64,000 bases of DNA from Paraburkholderia piptadeniae (GCF_900007165.1 NZ_CYGY02000046.1:1-64000), one strand, 5' to 3'; counted from the first letter of the stretch, positions 27,237 through 37,663 are shown. Made by a program: numbers and translations. The notes: generated by a model from the sequence alone, not told the origin.

Positions 27237-27319
27237 AGTCTATAGTCGACACGAACCGGCGCCGCGCACGCCACACTTGCCGCGCCCTATGCCACTGCTT
27301 TCACTCGAGGACAGAACTC

Positions 27320-28444
27320 ATGCAAATCAGGGAATTTGGAGTCGAACGCTGGATGGATCTCTACGAGCACCATTGCGAACTGAATCTGGCGGAAACGTGC
27401 GTGGAATCGCTGACGGTCGGCGAACTGCTGAAGATCGCGGGCAAGGAAGATGCGCTGCTCGGCGAAATTCTTCCGATGAAGCTGACGTATGGCGCGATCG
27501 ACGGCAGCGAGCGGCTGCGCAGCAATGTCGCGTCGTTGTATGAGAAACAGCGTGTGCCGAACGTGCTGATCACGCATGGCGCGATCAGCGCGAACGCACT
27601 GGTCTACGAAACGCTCGTCGAGCCCGGCGATCATGTGATCTCCGTGTTGCCCACATATCAGCAGCACTACTCGATTCCCGAGAGCTACGGCGCGAAAGTC
27701 GACGTTCTGCGTTTGCGCGAGGAAAACGCGTTCCTGCCCGATCTCGACGAACTGAAGCGCATGGTGACGCCGACGACGCGTGTCATCGCGATCAACAATC
27801 CGAACAACCCGACGGGCTCGCTTATGGACCGCGCGCTCCTCGAACAGATCGCGCAGATCGCGCGCTCATGCGGCGCCTATGTGCTCTGCGACGAGGTGTA
27901 TCGCGGCACCGATCAGGACGGCAACGGCTTCACGGCATCGATCGCGGATATCTACGAGCAAGGCATCAGCACAGGCAGCATGTCGAAAACGTGGTCGCTC
28001 GCAGGCCTGCGCGTGGGCTGGATCGCCGCGCCTGTCGACATCATCGAGCGAGTGCGGATTCATCGCGACTACAACACGATCAGTGTCGGCATGCTCAACG
28101 ATCTGCTCGCGTCGATCGCGCTCGAAAACCGCACGTCGATTCTCGAACGCAATCACGGCATTCTGCGCACGAATCTCGCGCTGCTCGATGCGTGGATCGC
28201 GAAAGAGCCGCTGGTGTCCTGGGTGAAGCCGAAGTCGGGCACGACGACGCTGGTGCGTGTCGATGTGGATATGCCGTCGCGTGATTTCTGCGTCGCGCTG
28301 ATTGAAAAGACTGGCGTGATGTTCACGCCCGGCAGCGCGCTCGATGCGGAAGGTTATGTGCGCATCGGCTATGCGAACAATCGCGATGTGCTGGTTGCGG
28401 GGCTTGCGAAGGCGTCTGAGTTCTTGCGTGATATTGCGCGTTGA
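27320..28444 (+). CDS. PLP-dependent aminotransferase, class I/II
   Basis: The 374-residue fold-type I enzyme has NNPNNPTG (159-166), the Asp-Glu pair CDEVYRGT, and the Schiff-base lysine K223 in STGSMSKTWSLAGLRVGW. The length and the short N-terminus resemble arginine/capreomycidine-type or other small-molecule aminotransferases, but the substrate is not clear. GAGGACAG lies upstream of the ATG. A promoter with a repressor-type dyad precedes it, and it is the only gene of its transcript. The GntR or LysR regulator that might bind there is not adjacent. Confidence 0.9.
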   Translation: MQIREFGVERWMDLYEHHCELNLAETCVESLTVGELLKIAGKEDALLGEILPMKLTYGAIDGSERLRSNVASLYEKQRVPNVLITHGAISANALVYETLVEPGDHVISVLPTYQQHYSIPESYGAKVDVLRLREENAFLPDLDELKRMVTPTTRVIAINNPNNPTGSLMDRALLEQIAQIARSCGAYVLCDEVYRGTDQDGNGFTASIADIYEQGISTGSMSKTWSLAGLRVGWIAAPVDIIERVRIHRDYNTISVGMLNDLLASIALENRTSILERNHGILRTNLALLDAWIAKEPLVSWVKPKSGTTTLVRVDVDMPSRDFCVALIEKTGVMFTPGSALDAEGYVRIGYANNRDVLVAGLAKASEFLRDIAR

Positions 28445-28563
28445 GATTTTTTATTGTTAGTTTGCTTCGCCTTTCTTCAGCATCGGCGCAGACGCATACC
28501 GGTGAAGGCGTCGCTGCATGGCCCGCCAGGTTCGCAAGTCCAGTTGATTGAACACCGCTATTC

Positions 28564-28592
28564 AGCCCGCCCTAACCGCGGGCTTTTTTTTC
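28564..28592 (+). terminator. rho-independent terminator after the aminotransferase gene
   Basis: AGCCCGC, loop CCTAACC, GCGGGCT then a run of 8 T with a following C. It lies about 120 bp after the stop codon. The long 3' UTR and long T-run are of the kind that also ends Hfq-bound 3' UTR small RNAs. Confidence 0.9.
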
Positions 28593-28668
28593 GTCTGCCC
28601 GGTAAACGGAATTTACGCGGCTAGCAATCAGAGAACATCGATTTCTTTTGAAGAGTTGCGCCCGCGCT

Positions 28669-28741
28669 AGCGTTTGACAAACGTTGACAGAAACGCTGCG
28701 CGCTTTCGATTAGGTTTACGACCTTGTTTAATTCGTAAACC
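28669..28741 (+). promoter_or_regulatory. bcp promoter region with two inverted repeats
   Basis: Two TTGACA boxes (28674-28679 and 28684-28689) sit inside an inverted repeat AGCGTTT-N15-AAACGCT (28669-28697). A second perfect inverted repeat, GGTTTACG-N13-CGTAAACC, covers 28713-28741 and ends 7 bp before the bcpA start codon. No good Shine-Dalgarno sequence precedes bcpA, so the second dyad could be an operator or a 5' UTR hairpin. The -10 is weak (GATTAG near 28708). Confidence 0.55.
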
Positions 28742-28748
28742 AAAATAA

Positions 28749-31700
28749 ATGAACAATAATAATTACCGGCTTGTATTCAGCCGGATTCGCGGGATGCTCG
28801 TGGCCGTCGAGGAGACCGCAACCGCTACGGGAAAATCCGGCGAGACGCGGGCGGGCCGCGCGTCGGGCGTACAGGCGACGGGCTTGTCGCTGCGCAGTCT
28901 GGTCGCGCTGCTGATGGCCGTCGCGCCTCTGCTTGCGTTTGCGCAGATCGTGCCGGGCGGCGCGCATTCGCCTGGCGTCATCACAACGCAGAACGGTATC
29001 CCGCAGGTGAACATCAACAAACCCTCGGGCTCGGGCGTGTCGATGAACACCTACAACCAGTTCGACGTGTCGAACCGGGGCGCGATACTGAACAACTCGC
29101 CGACGATCACGAACACGCAGCTTGCGGGCTACGTGAATGGCAATCCGAACTACGGCCCAAACGACTCGGCACGCGTGATCGTCAACCAGGTCAACAGCAA
29201 TTCGCCGTCTCAACTGCGCGGCTATCTCGAAGTAGCAGGCCACAGCGCCGAGGTCATCGTCGCGAATCCGAATGGGCTGCTTCTGGACGGCGCGGGTTTC
29301 ATCAATACTTCGCGCGCGACCCTGACCACCGGCACGCCGAACTTCGCGCCGGACTGCTCAGTGTCGGGGTTCAACGTGACCCAGGGCAACATCACCGTAC
29401 AGGGCGCGGGGTTCAACGCGTCGAACGTCGATCAGGTTGATCTGTTGGCGCGTGCCGTACAGGTCAACGCCGCGATCTACGCGAAGAACCTGAACGTCAT
29501 CACGGGCGCGAACAGCATCGACCACGACACGCTCAACGCGACGCCGATTGCGGGCAACGGTCCCGCTCCCGGCGTGTCGATCGACGTGAGCAACCTGGGC
29601 GGGATGTACGCAAACCGTATCTGGTTGGTGGGCACGGAGAACGGCGTCGGCGTCTCGAACAGAGGCGTGCTCGCAGCACAGGCGGGCGACCTGACCCTGA
29701 CGACACAGGGCAAGCTCGTCTTTGCGGGACAGACGAACGCAAGCGGTAACATCACGGCGAGCGCGCGCGATGGCATCGACAACAGCGGCACGACCTACGC
29801 GCAGCAGAACGTCAGCGCGAACACGTCGGGTGCGCTCACCAACAGCGGCACCCTCGCCGCACAGCAGAATACGACCGTCAGCGCGGGCAGCGTCGCGTCG
29901 ACGGGCACGCTCGGCGCGGGCGTGAACAGCGACGGCACGATTGCGAGCGCGGGCGACCTGTCGGTTTCATCCAGAGGTGCAGTCACGGCAAGCGGCCGCA
30001 ACGAAGGTGGCGGCAACACGACGATACGGGGCACGTCGGTCAGTCTTGCTGGCAGCAACACGTCGGCGAACGGTGCGCTTGTATTGACGGCAAGCGGCGG
30101 CGACCTGAACCTGGCGGTCGCGACGACGACGGCAGGCGGCACACTCAACGCGAACGCAGCGGGCACGCTGACGAACGACACAGCCAAGCTGTCGAGCGGC
30201 GCAGCGATGCAGGTATCGGCGGCGAATGTCTCGAATGCGGCCGGTCAGATGGTGTCAGGCTCGACGCTCGCGCTGAACACGGCGGGCGCGCTCGGCAATG
30301 CTCAGGGTGTCATTCAGTCGGCGGGCGGCGCGACCATCAACGCGGGCTCACTCGACGACACAGCGGGCCGCATCGTGTCGCTCAACGGCGACGGGATGAA
30401 CGTCACGACCACGGGCGCGCTCGTCAATGGCGTGGGCGGCACGATCGGCACGAACGGCGAGCTGAACGTGAATGCGGGCACGCTTGCGAACCAGGGGCAA
30501 GTGAGCGCAGCGGGCGATGCAACCGTACGCGCGCAATCCATCGACAATCACGCGGGCGGCATGACGGCGGGCGGCGCGCTCAATGTTTCGTCAGGCGGCG
30601 CGCTGAACAATGTGGGCGGCGTGATTTCCGGTTCCGCGACAGCCGTCTCGGGCTCGTCGATTGACAACACAACCGGCCACATCGAGGGCGATACGGTCAA
30701 TGTCGCAACGCCTGGCGACCTCGTCAATCGCGGCGGCAACATCACGCAGTACGGCACGGCGGGCCAGACCGTGAGCGCGGGCGGCGCGCTCGACAACACG
30801 GGCGGCACGATCGCATCAAACGCGACGAACCTGACGGTATCCACGAATGGCCTCGCCAACGATAACGGCGCAATCCAGCACGCGGGCACAGGCGCGCTCA
30901 ATGTCAGCAGCACAGGCGCGATGTCGAACGCGTCGGGCCAGATCGTCACGAACGGCGCACTGAACGCAACGGCCGCAAGCCTGAACAACACCAGCGGCAC
31001 GATGTCGGCGCAGCAGACAGCCCAGGTCATTGCGGCCTCGGGCATCGTGAACCGCAGCGGCGTGGTGTACGGCGGCAACGGCCTGACCGTCACCACCCAG
31101 GGCGACATCGACAACACAGACGGCTCGATGCAGACGGCGGGCGAGCTGTCCGTTTCAGGTCACATGGTGTCGAACGTCCACGGCACGATGGCGGCTAACG
31201 GCGCGCATGGCGCGGTCGACGTATCGGCGGCGAGCCTCGACAACTCGGCGGGCAAGCTGACCAACGCGGGCGATGGCGCGACAACCGTATCGTCCCTGTC
31301 GTCCGTGTTCAACAACGGCGGCACGCTCGGCGGCAACGGCGACGTGACGCTCTCGGGCAGCGATCTTGAGAACGTGGGCGGTGTGGTCGTCGCGGGCGGC
31401 GCGGCCAACCTGAACACCTTGCGCGTCACCAACGTCAACGGCACGCTCTACGGCGGCACGGCGCTGAACCTGAACCAGCCGAATGCGGTGGTGAACAACA
31501 ACAACGGCGCGATCCTCGGCGGACAGGACGTGTCGGTCAATGTGGGGACGCTCCTGAACCCCGGCGGCTCGATCCGCGCTAACCGCGATGTCACAGTGAG
31601 CGGCGCGGTCACTGGCTCGGGCGAGATGATCGCGGGGCGCAACCTGTCGCTGGCCGTCAACGGCGACTACACGAACGACGCGGCGAACAACCTGCACGCG

Positions 31701-34700
31701 GACGGCGACATGTCGGTGTCGGCCACCGGCACGTTCACCAATACGGGTGTACTGGCGGCGAATGGTGCGCTCACGGCAACCGGCGCGAACGTCGTCAACA
31801 CGACAACGGGCGACATCAATTCGTCGAACACGACCGTCAACGCAGCGGGCACGCTCAATAACGACGGGCGTATCGAAGGCGATACCGTCACGACGAACAG
31901 CACCGCATTCAACAATACGGGCGCGGTGATCGGCAACGACGTAACCGTGAACGCGACGGACGTGCAGAACACGGGCGCCGCAGCGGTGATCGCAGGCGCG
32001 AACAGCGTCCGCATCTACGCGCAGAACTCCGTCATGAACGCGGACGGCGCGCTGATCTACAGCGCACGCAATCTGGAAATCGGCAAGGACGGCACGCGTG
32101 ACAGTTCGGGCATGCTCGCGAACCAGACGGGCACGCTCACGAACAGCGCGGCGACCATCGAGGCGGACGGCGATATCGACATCGCCGCGAACACGGTCAA
32201 CAACCTGCGGACCGGCGTGCAGACGCAGGCGGGCACGCCGCAGGATGCAGGCTCGACCACGCTGACGGTCTGGACGGCCGGCCTGCCCATCGACAGCATG
32301 GGGGTCTACTACAGCCAGCTTCATCCCGAATGGCGATGGAGCGATGGCGGTGGCCTGGGCTATGGCGTCGTGGGCCACCTGATGCACCCGATTACCGTCA
32401 CCGTGCCGAAGGACCAGGTCACGAACCTGGACACGACAGCTCAGACCTTCTCGCTGACCACGCCGATCACCGACACCTACGGCGACCCGATCAGCTTCGC
32501 CGGTCAACCGCAGACGCCGCCGCAGACGCGCACCATCACGAACAACCCGAAGCAGTGGTACAACAGCCTCACCGACAACGGCGACGGCACGTATTCGATT
32601 GTTTTCTGGCCGGACTTCGACCCGAACAAAAACATCCGGCCGGACCAGGTCCAGACGCGCAACGGCCTGAACAATGACGGCACGCACGATTACGCCGAAA
32701 TCTCGCGCACGACCAGCACGATGACCACGACCGACCGGCTCGTGAGCGCGGGTAATGCGGCGACGATCCAGGCGCAAGGGGCAATCCGCATCAACGCGAA
32801 TAACGGCAGCATCAACAACCAGTCGTCGACGATGGCGGCGGGCGGCGACCTGGTACGGCGCGCCAATGGCGGCAGCGTCAACGATACGGGCACCGTGCTC
32901 CAGCAGACGGTCGAGCAGGATACGAGTTCGATCTTCTACTGGCACCAGAAAACAGGCGGCAGCAATTTCACCACCCCGCCGATATCGGATGGCATCACGC
33001 AGTCGACGACCACCGTCGATGCGCTACCTGCAATCGCCACGTCGAACCAGAACGTCCAGACCGACGCGCAGACGATCGCGATCAACTCCGTGAACCGCCA
33101 GGGGCAGACGGTGGCCGGGTCGGGTGTGACGGGCGGCAGCGCGGACGGCACGCAGACGGGCACCATCAGCGGCCAGTCGTCACGTCCGCAGACAGTCGGC
33201 GGCGCGACGGGCGGCATACCGAACCTGAAACTGCCGACGAGCGGCCTGTACAGCTATAACACCGCGCCCGGTGCCACGTACCTGGTCGCGACCGATCCTC
33301 GTTTCACGCAGTACACGAATTTCATTTCGAGCGACTACATGCTCGGACAGCTTGGCCTCAATCCGATGGAAGTCGAGAAGCGCCTCGGCGACGGGCTCTA
33401 TGAGGAAACGCTGATCCGCAACCAGGTCACGCAACTGACGGGCCGCACGTTCCTCGCGGGCTTCACCGACAACCTCGACGAATACACGGCGCTGATGAAC
33501 AGCGGCGTCGCGTATGCGAAGGCGTTCGGGCTGGAGCCTGGCATTGCGCTGACGCCCGCTCAAATGTCGCAACTGACAACCGATATGGTGTGGCTCGTCT
33601 CCCAGGATGTGACGCTGCCGGACGGCTCGCATCAGACGGTCCTCGTGCCACAGGTGTATCTCGCGCAGTCGGGCACGGTCGACCTCACGCACAGCGGCGC
33701 GCTCGTCGCGGGCAATGCGATCAATCTGAATGCGAGCGGCGACGTGAACAACAGCGGCCACGTGTCGAGCAATCTCGCGACGACCGTGATCGGCAACAAC
33801 ATCACGAACAGCGGCATCATCGGCAGCGCGGGCACGACGGCCGTTGCAGCCGTTCAGGACGTGCGCAACACGAGCGGTCGCATCGGCGGCGGCGATGTCA
33901 TCGTGCAGGCCGGTCGCGATGTCATCAACGAAACGCAGACGACCCAGGCATCGAAGACGTACAGCGCGGGCAAGCTGACGGGCAGCGTGACGAGTACGGG
34001 CGTCGATGCCATCGGCACGATTTCTGCGACGAACAGCGCGACCGTCATCGCGGGCCGCGATGTGGAGCTGAACGGCGCACTGGTTCAGGCGGGCGGCAAT
34101 GCGGCCGTTGCTGCGGGCCGGAATATCAACGCGGGCACGACGACGCTCACCACCACCAACGACCTGACCAGCCATGACGACCAGTTCGGCTATCACGACT
34201 CTGTCAAGCAGAACCTGGGGAGCGCCATCGTTGCGGGTGGCAGTGTGACGACCGTATCGGGGCGCGATACGACACTCACGGATGCGACGGTTCGCTCGGG
34301 CGGCGACACGGCGATGATCGCGGGCGGCAACCTGACCGTCACGGCGGCGAAGGACACGTACACGCACAGCGAGAAGTCGCTTGCCGACAGCACGAGTCAG
34401 TACACGAGTTCGAGCTATGACGAAGCGGTACAGGGTTCGAACGTCAGCGCAGGCGGCAACATCACGCTTGCAGCCGGTCAGAACGGCGGTGGCAATCTGG
34501 CCGTGCTCGGTTCGACCGTCGCGACGGATGCGAACGGCGGCGGCGTCAGACTCGTCTCAACGGGGGACGTGACGATTGGCAGTGTGAGCGAGACGCACGA
34601 TGCGCAACGCTGGTCGCATGACGAGCATTCGGGGTTTATGTCGAAAGACACGACAACGGATGCGGCCAGTTCGCATCAGGTCATCGCTAACGGCTCGACG

Positions 34701-37658
34701 GTATCGGGCGATACGGTCACGGGCGCGGCCGGTCACGACATGACCATCAGCGGGTCGACGGTCGCGGCGACGAACGATGTCACCCTCGCGGCGGCGAACA
34801 ACCTGACGGTCAACACCACGCAGGACACGAGCGAGTCGAGTCACTTCCACCAGGACGTCAAGACGGGCCTCGGCAGTTCGGGCGGCGTCGGGATTTCCTA
34901 CGGCAAGGTGGACCAGAAGGACACGACGCACGACAGTTCGGTGACGAACAATGCGAGTCTGATTGGCAGCACGGACGGCAGTGTTCACCTGTCGGCGGGT
35001 GCGGATTTGCACGTTACGGGGAGCGACCTGATTGCGGCGCAGAACGTCACGGGCACGGGCGCGAACGTGACGATTGACGCAGCCAGGGATACGGCCCACC
35101 ACGACGAAACGCAGGAAGTATCAAAGAGCGGATTCACGCTCGCGGTGAAAGCGCCCGTTCTCGAGGCGCTTTCGAACACGATCGACCAAGCGCACGCGGC
35201 GGGCCACAGCCAGGAAGATCGCGCGGCAGCGCTCCACGGCATTGCGGCGGCGAGCGGCGCATACGATTCCGCTGTTACTGGAGCGGCGGCAATGAATCAA
35301 CTCGCCAGCGGCAAGACGCCCGACGCGAAGATCGAACTCAGTTACGGCAGCAGTCACAGCACGAACACATTCAGCGAGGACAGCACGACGAACCGGGGTT
35401 CGAACGTGACAGCGGGCGGCACAGCCGCGTTCGTCGCCACAGGCGACGGGCAGGCCGGAAGCGGCAACGTGACGGTTGCCGGTTCGGACGTGAACGCCAA
35501 CGACGCGATTCTCGCGGCAAAGAACCAGGTGAATCTCGTTAATACGGCCGATACCGACTCAACGCGCAGCACGAACCAGTCGAGCAGCGCGAGTGTCGGC
35601 GTGTCGTATGGCACGCAGGGCTTTGGTGTCGATGCGTCGGCGTCGAAAGCGCACGGCAACGCGAACAGCGACGCGGCGATGCAGAACAACACGCACGTCA
35701 ATGGCGCGCAGAGCGTGACCATCGTGTCGGGTGGCGATACCAACATCATCGGCGCGAATGTGAACGGCAAGGAGGTAACGGCCGACGTTGGCGGCAATCT
35801 GAACGTCGCGAGCGTGCAGGACACGATGACGAGCAGCGCGCATCAGCAGAGCGCGGGCGGAGGGTTCAGCGTCAGTCAGGGCGGCGGCAGCGCGAGCTTC
35901 AGCGCACAGAACGGCAACGCGAGCGGCAGCTACGCGGGCGTGAACGAACAGGCCGGGATTCACGCGGGTTTGGGCGGGTTCGACATCAACGTGAAGGGCA
36001 ACACGGACCTGAAAGGCGCGACGATTGCAAGCGACGCGGACGCATCGAAGAACACGCTGACGACGGGCACACTAACCTGGTCGGACGTAGAGAACCATTC
36101 GGAATACAGCGCACACAACGCGGGTATCAGCGCAGGCGCGGGCGTGGGTGACGGCGGCAATAACTACGCGACGCACGGCCCAACGTCAGGCAAGAACACG
36201 GGCGGCGCGCTCCCCGTATTCGCGAACGACAGTGGCCGCGAAAGCGCGACGACGCGAAGCGGAATCAGCGCGGGCACGGTCAATGTAACGGACGGCGCGC
36301 ACCAGACGCAGGACATCGCGAGCCTGAACCGTGACACGTCGGCCACCAACGGCACGGTTGCGAAGACGCCGGATCTGAATAATGTGCTGGCGAACCAGTC
36401 CGACCTGATGGACGCGACGACGGCCGCAGGCGAAGCCGTGGCACGACGCATTGGCGACATTGCTGATTCACAGCAGAAGGCGGCGCAGGCGCAGGCCGAC
36501 GCAGCGAAGCGCGCGGGCGACATGGACGCATACAACAAGTATCAGGCAGAAGCGGATTCCTGGGGCGAAGGCGGGTCGAACCGGATTGCATTGCACGTCG
36601 CGGGCGGCGCGCTCACGGGAGGCCTCAGCGGCATGAGCGCTATTGGCGGAGCTGTCGGTGCAGGCGTTGCGGCAAAGATGGCGGGCCAGCTCGACGAACT
36701 GGCGCATACGTTCAGCAACGGACAGGACATCGATCCGGGCCTGGCTGCCGGGAACCTCGCGACCAATATCGTTGCGGGCACAGTCGGGGGACTCGTGGGC
36801 GGCGGTGCCGGAGCGGTGACGGCGGCCAATGTGGATCGTTACAACCGGCAATTGCGTCCACAGGAAAAGACGCTTGCGAAACAGATCGCTGACAAGAGCG
36901 GTGGAAAATACACGCAGGACCAGGTCGAAGACCAGCTGCGAATCATGGGAATGTGTTCAAACGGCACGTGCCAATCGGGCGCACCCGATACGCTGATCGG
37001 TCAGGAACCAACAGATTCGGGCGCAAAATGGGCATATGCTGGAACCACGTCGGACGGGAAACCAATCCGGACCCAACTGACGGTCGCCGTTGATCCGCAA
37101 TTGCAGTCGTTCATCATGGCGAGTTACAACACTGTGGCACCTGGGAACGCCCCGAGTGCAATGACATACATTCCTTCTCCTATACAGCAGAAAACCGGAC
37201 CGCAAGGTACTACCATGAACACTGCCGGTTCGATCTGTCCTAAAGGTGATTGCGGAGTAGCGAATTCAACAGTGGGCGCACCCTCGCGACAACAAATTGC
37301 CGATGCTGCCGGTTTTGGTGCAGCGCAAGCCGATCGTGTTTCGGCTATGGCGACCGCGCTTGCTGCTTCTGGAACACCAATTCCCTATGTCTCGGTGCCT
37401 GCGGAATCGGTTGCAATTGGTGCATCCGCAACCTCCTGGCTATTGAATGGTGTTCAACAAATCGCGACTCCCGATGTTGGCAGCTACTCTATATCGAACG
37501 CCATTAGCCAAGTAACGGGTGCGATGATGTCAGCGTATCCGTTGGCTGCCCCAATAATCAATGAATTTGGCAGCATCACTAGCAACAGTGGAGCAGCTCA
37601 AAGTGCGCAGGATTGGGTTAACGCAGTCTGGGCGAAGGTCGCCAAGAAATTTCACTGA
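28749..37658 (+). CDS. bcpA: BcpA/CdiA-type two-partner-secretion contact-dependent inhibition exoprotein
   Basis: The 2969-residue exoprotein opens with an extended signal peptide (NNNNYRLVFSRIRGMLVAVE), then a hydrophobic core and cleavage near LAFA-Q (65/66). The TPS secretion domain follows (~66-310) with NPNGL at 173-177. Next come hundreds of residues of FHA-type repeats, an insert (~1170-1525) at the place of the CdiA receptor-binding domain, a YP-like domain (~1525-1640, with LGDGLYEE and DMVWLVSQDV) and a second repeat region. The variable C-terminus starts after YNRQL (2698-2702). It carries two CX4C pairs (CSNGTC, CPKGDC) and late hydrophobic helices. Base composition drops there: 27/60 G+C at 37441-37500 against 37/60 at 30001-30060. 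Toxin activity is unknown. Confidence 0.93.
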   Translation: MNNNNYRLVFSRIRGMLVAVEETATATGKSGETRAGRASGVQATGLSLRSLVALLMAVAPLLAFAQIVPGGAHSPGVITTQNGIPQVNINKPSGSGVSMNTYNQFDVSNRGAILNNSPTITNTQLAGYVNGNPNYGPNDSARVIVNQVNSNSPSQLRGYLEVAGHSAEVIVANPNGLLLDGAGFINTSRATLTTGTPNFAPDCSVSGFNVTQGNITVQGAGFNASNVDQVDLLARAVQVNAAIYAKNLNVITGANSIDHDTLNATPIAGNGPAPGVSIDVSNLGGMYANRIWLVGTENGVGVSNRGVLAAQAGDLTLTTQGKLVFAGQTNASGNITASARDGIDNSGTTYAQQNVSANTSGALTNSGTLAAQQNTTVSAGSVASTGTLGAGVNSDGTIASAGDLSVSSRGAVTASGRNEGGGNTTIRGTSVSLAGSNTSANGALVLTASGGDLNLAVATTTAGGTLNANAAGTLTNDTAKLSSGAAMQVSAANVSNAAGQMVSGSTLALNTAGALGNAQGVIQSAGGATINAGSLDDTAGRIVSLNGDGMNVTTTGALVNGVGGTIGTNGELNVNAGTLANQGQVSAAGDATVRAQSIDNHAGGMTAGGALNVSSGGALNNVGGVISGSATAVSGSSIDNTTGHIEGDTVNVATPGDLVNRGGNITQYGTAGQTVSAGGALDNTGGTIASNATNLTVSTNGLANDNGAIQHAGTGALNVSSTGAMSNASGQIVTNGALNATAASLNNTSGTMSAQQTAQVIAASGIVNRSGVVYGGNGLTVTTQGDIDNTDGSMQTAGELSVSGHMVSNVHGTMAANGAHGAVDVSAASLDNSAGKLTNAGDGATTVSSLSSVFNNGGTLGGNGDVTLSGSDLENVGGVVVAGGAANLNTLRVTNVNGTLYGGTALNLNQPNAVVNNNNGAILGGQDVSVNVGTLLNPGGSIRANRDVTVSGAVTGSGEMIAGRNLSLAVNGDYTNDAANNLHADGDMSVSATGTFTNTGVLAANGALTATGANVVNTTTGDINSSNTTVNAAGTLNNDGRIEGDTVTTNSTAFNNTGAVIGNDVTVNATDVQNTGAAAVIAGANSVRIYAQNSVMNADGALIYSARNLEIGKDGTRDSSGMLANQTGTLTNSAATIEADGDIDIAANTVNNLRTGVQTQAGTPQDAGSTTLTVWTAGLPIDSMGVYYSQLHPEWRWSDGGGLGYGVVGHLMHPITVTVPKDQVTNLDTTAQTFSLTTPITDTYGDPISFAGQPQTPPQTRTITNNPKQWYNSLTDNGDGTYSIVFWPDFDPNKNIRPDQVQTRNGLNNDGTHDYAEISRTTSTMTTTDRLVSAGNAATIQAQGAIRINANNGSINNQSSTMAAGGDLVRRANGGSVNDTGTVLQQTVEQDTSSIFYWHQKTGGSNFTTPPISDGITQSTTTVDALPAIATSNQNVQTDAQTIAINSVNRQGQTVAGSGVTGGSADGTQTGTISGQSSRPQTVGGATGGIPNLKLPTSGLYSYNTAPGATYLVATDPRFTQYTNFISSDYMLGQLGLNPMEVEKRLGDGLYEETLIRNQVTQLTGRTFLAGFTDNLDEYTALMNSGVAYAKAFGLEPGIALTPAQMSQLTTDMVWLVSQDVTLPDGSHQTVLVPQVYLAQSGTVDLTHSGALVAGNAINLNASGDVNNSGHVSSNLATTVIGNNITNSGIIGSAGTTAVAAVQDVRNTSGRIGGGDVIVQAGRDVINETQTTQASKTYSAGKLTGSVTSTGVDAIGTISATNSATVIAGRDVELNGALVQAGGNAAVAAGRNINAGTTTLTTTNDLTSHDDQFGYHDSVKQNLGSAIVAGGSVTTVSGRDTTLTDATVRSGGDTAMIAGGNLTVTAAKDTYTHSEKSLADSTSQYTSSSYDEAVQGSNVSAGGNITLAAGQNGGGNLAVLGSTVATDANGGGVRLVSTGDVTIGSVSETHDAQRWSHDEHSGFMSKDTTTDAASSHQVIANGSTVSGDTVTGAAGHDMTISGSTVAATNDVTLAAANNLTVNTTQDTSESSHFHQDVKTGLGSSGGVGISYGKVDQKDTTHDSSVTNNASLIGSTDGSVHLSAGADLHVTGSDLIAAQNVTGTGANVTIDAARDTAHHDETQEVSKSGFTLAVKAPVLEALSNTIDQAHAAGHSQEDRAAALHGIAAASGAYDSAVTGAAAMNQLASGKTPDAKIELSYGSSHSTNTFSEDSTTNRGSNVTAGGTAAFVATGDGQAGSGNVTVAGSDVNANDAILAAKNQVNLVNTADTDSTRSTNQSSSASVGVSYGTQGFGVDASASKAHGNANSDAAMQNNTHVNGAQSVTIVSGGDTNIIGANVNGKEVTADVGGNLNVASVQDTMTSSAHQQSAGGGFSVSQGGGSASFSAQNGNASGSYAGVNEQAGIHAGLGGFDINVKGNTDLKGATIASDADASKNTLTTGTLTWSDVENHSEYSAHNAGISAGAGVGDGGNNYATHGPTSGKNTGGALPVFANDSGRESATTRSGISAGTVNVTDGAHQTQDIASLNRDTSATNGTVAKTPDLNNVLANQSDLMDATTAAGEAVARRIGDIADSQQKAAQAQADAAKRAGDMDAYNKYQAEADSWGEGGSNRIALHVAGGALTGGLSGMSAIGGAVGAGVAAKMAGQLDELAHTFSNGQDIDPGLAAGNLATNIVAGTVGGLVGGGAGAVTAANVDRYNRQLRPQEKTLAKQIADKSGGKYTQDQVEDQLRIMGMCSNGTCQSGAPDTLIGQEPTDSGAKWAYAGTTSDGKPIRTQLTVAVDPQLQSFIMASYNTVAPGNAPSAMTYIPSPIQQKTGPQGTTMNTAGSICPKGDCGVANSTVGAPSRQQIADAAGFGAAQADRVSAMATALAASGTPIPYVSVPAESVAIGASATSWLLNGVQQIATPDVGSYSISNAISQVTGAMMSAYPLAAPIINEFGSITSNSGAAQSAQDWVNAVWAKVAKKFH

Positions 37659-37663
37659 GGAAA

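Noticed and set aside
31155..32945. Long minus-strand frame inside bcpA.
   Set aside because: Lies opposite FHA repeats with strong coding signal; low-complexity translation and no start context.
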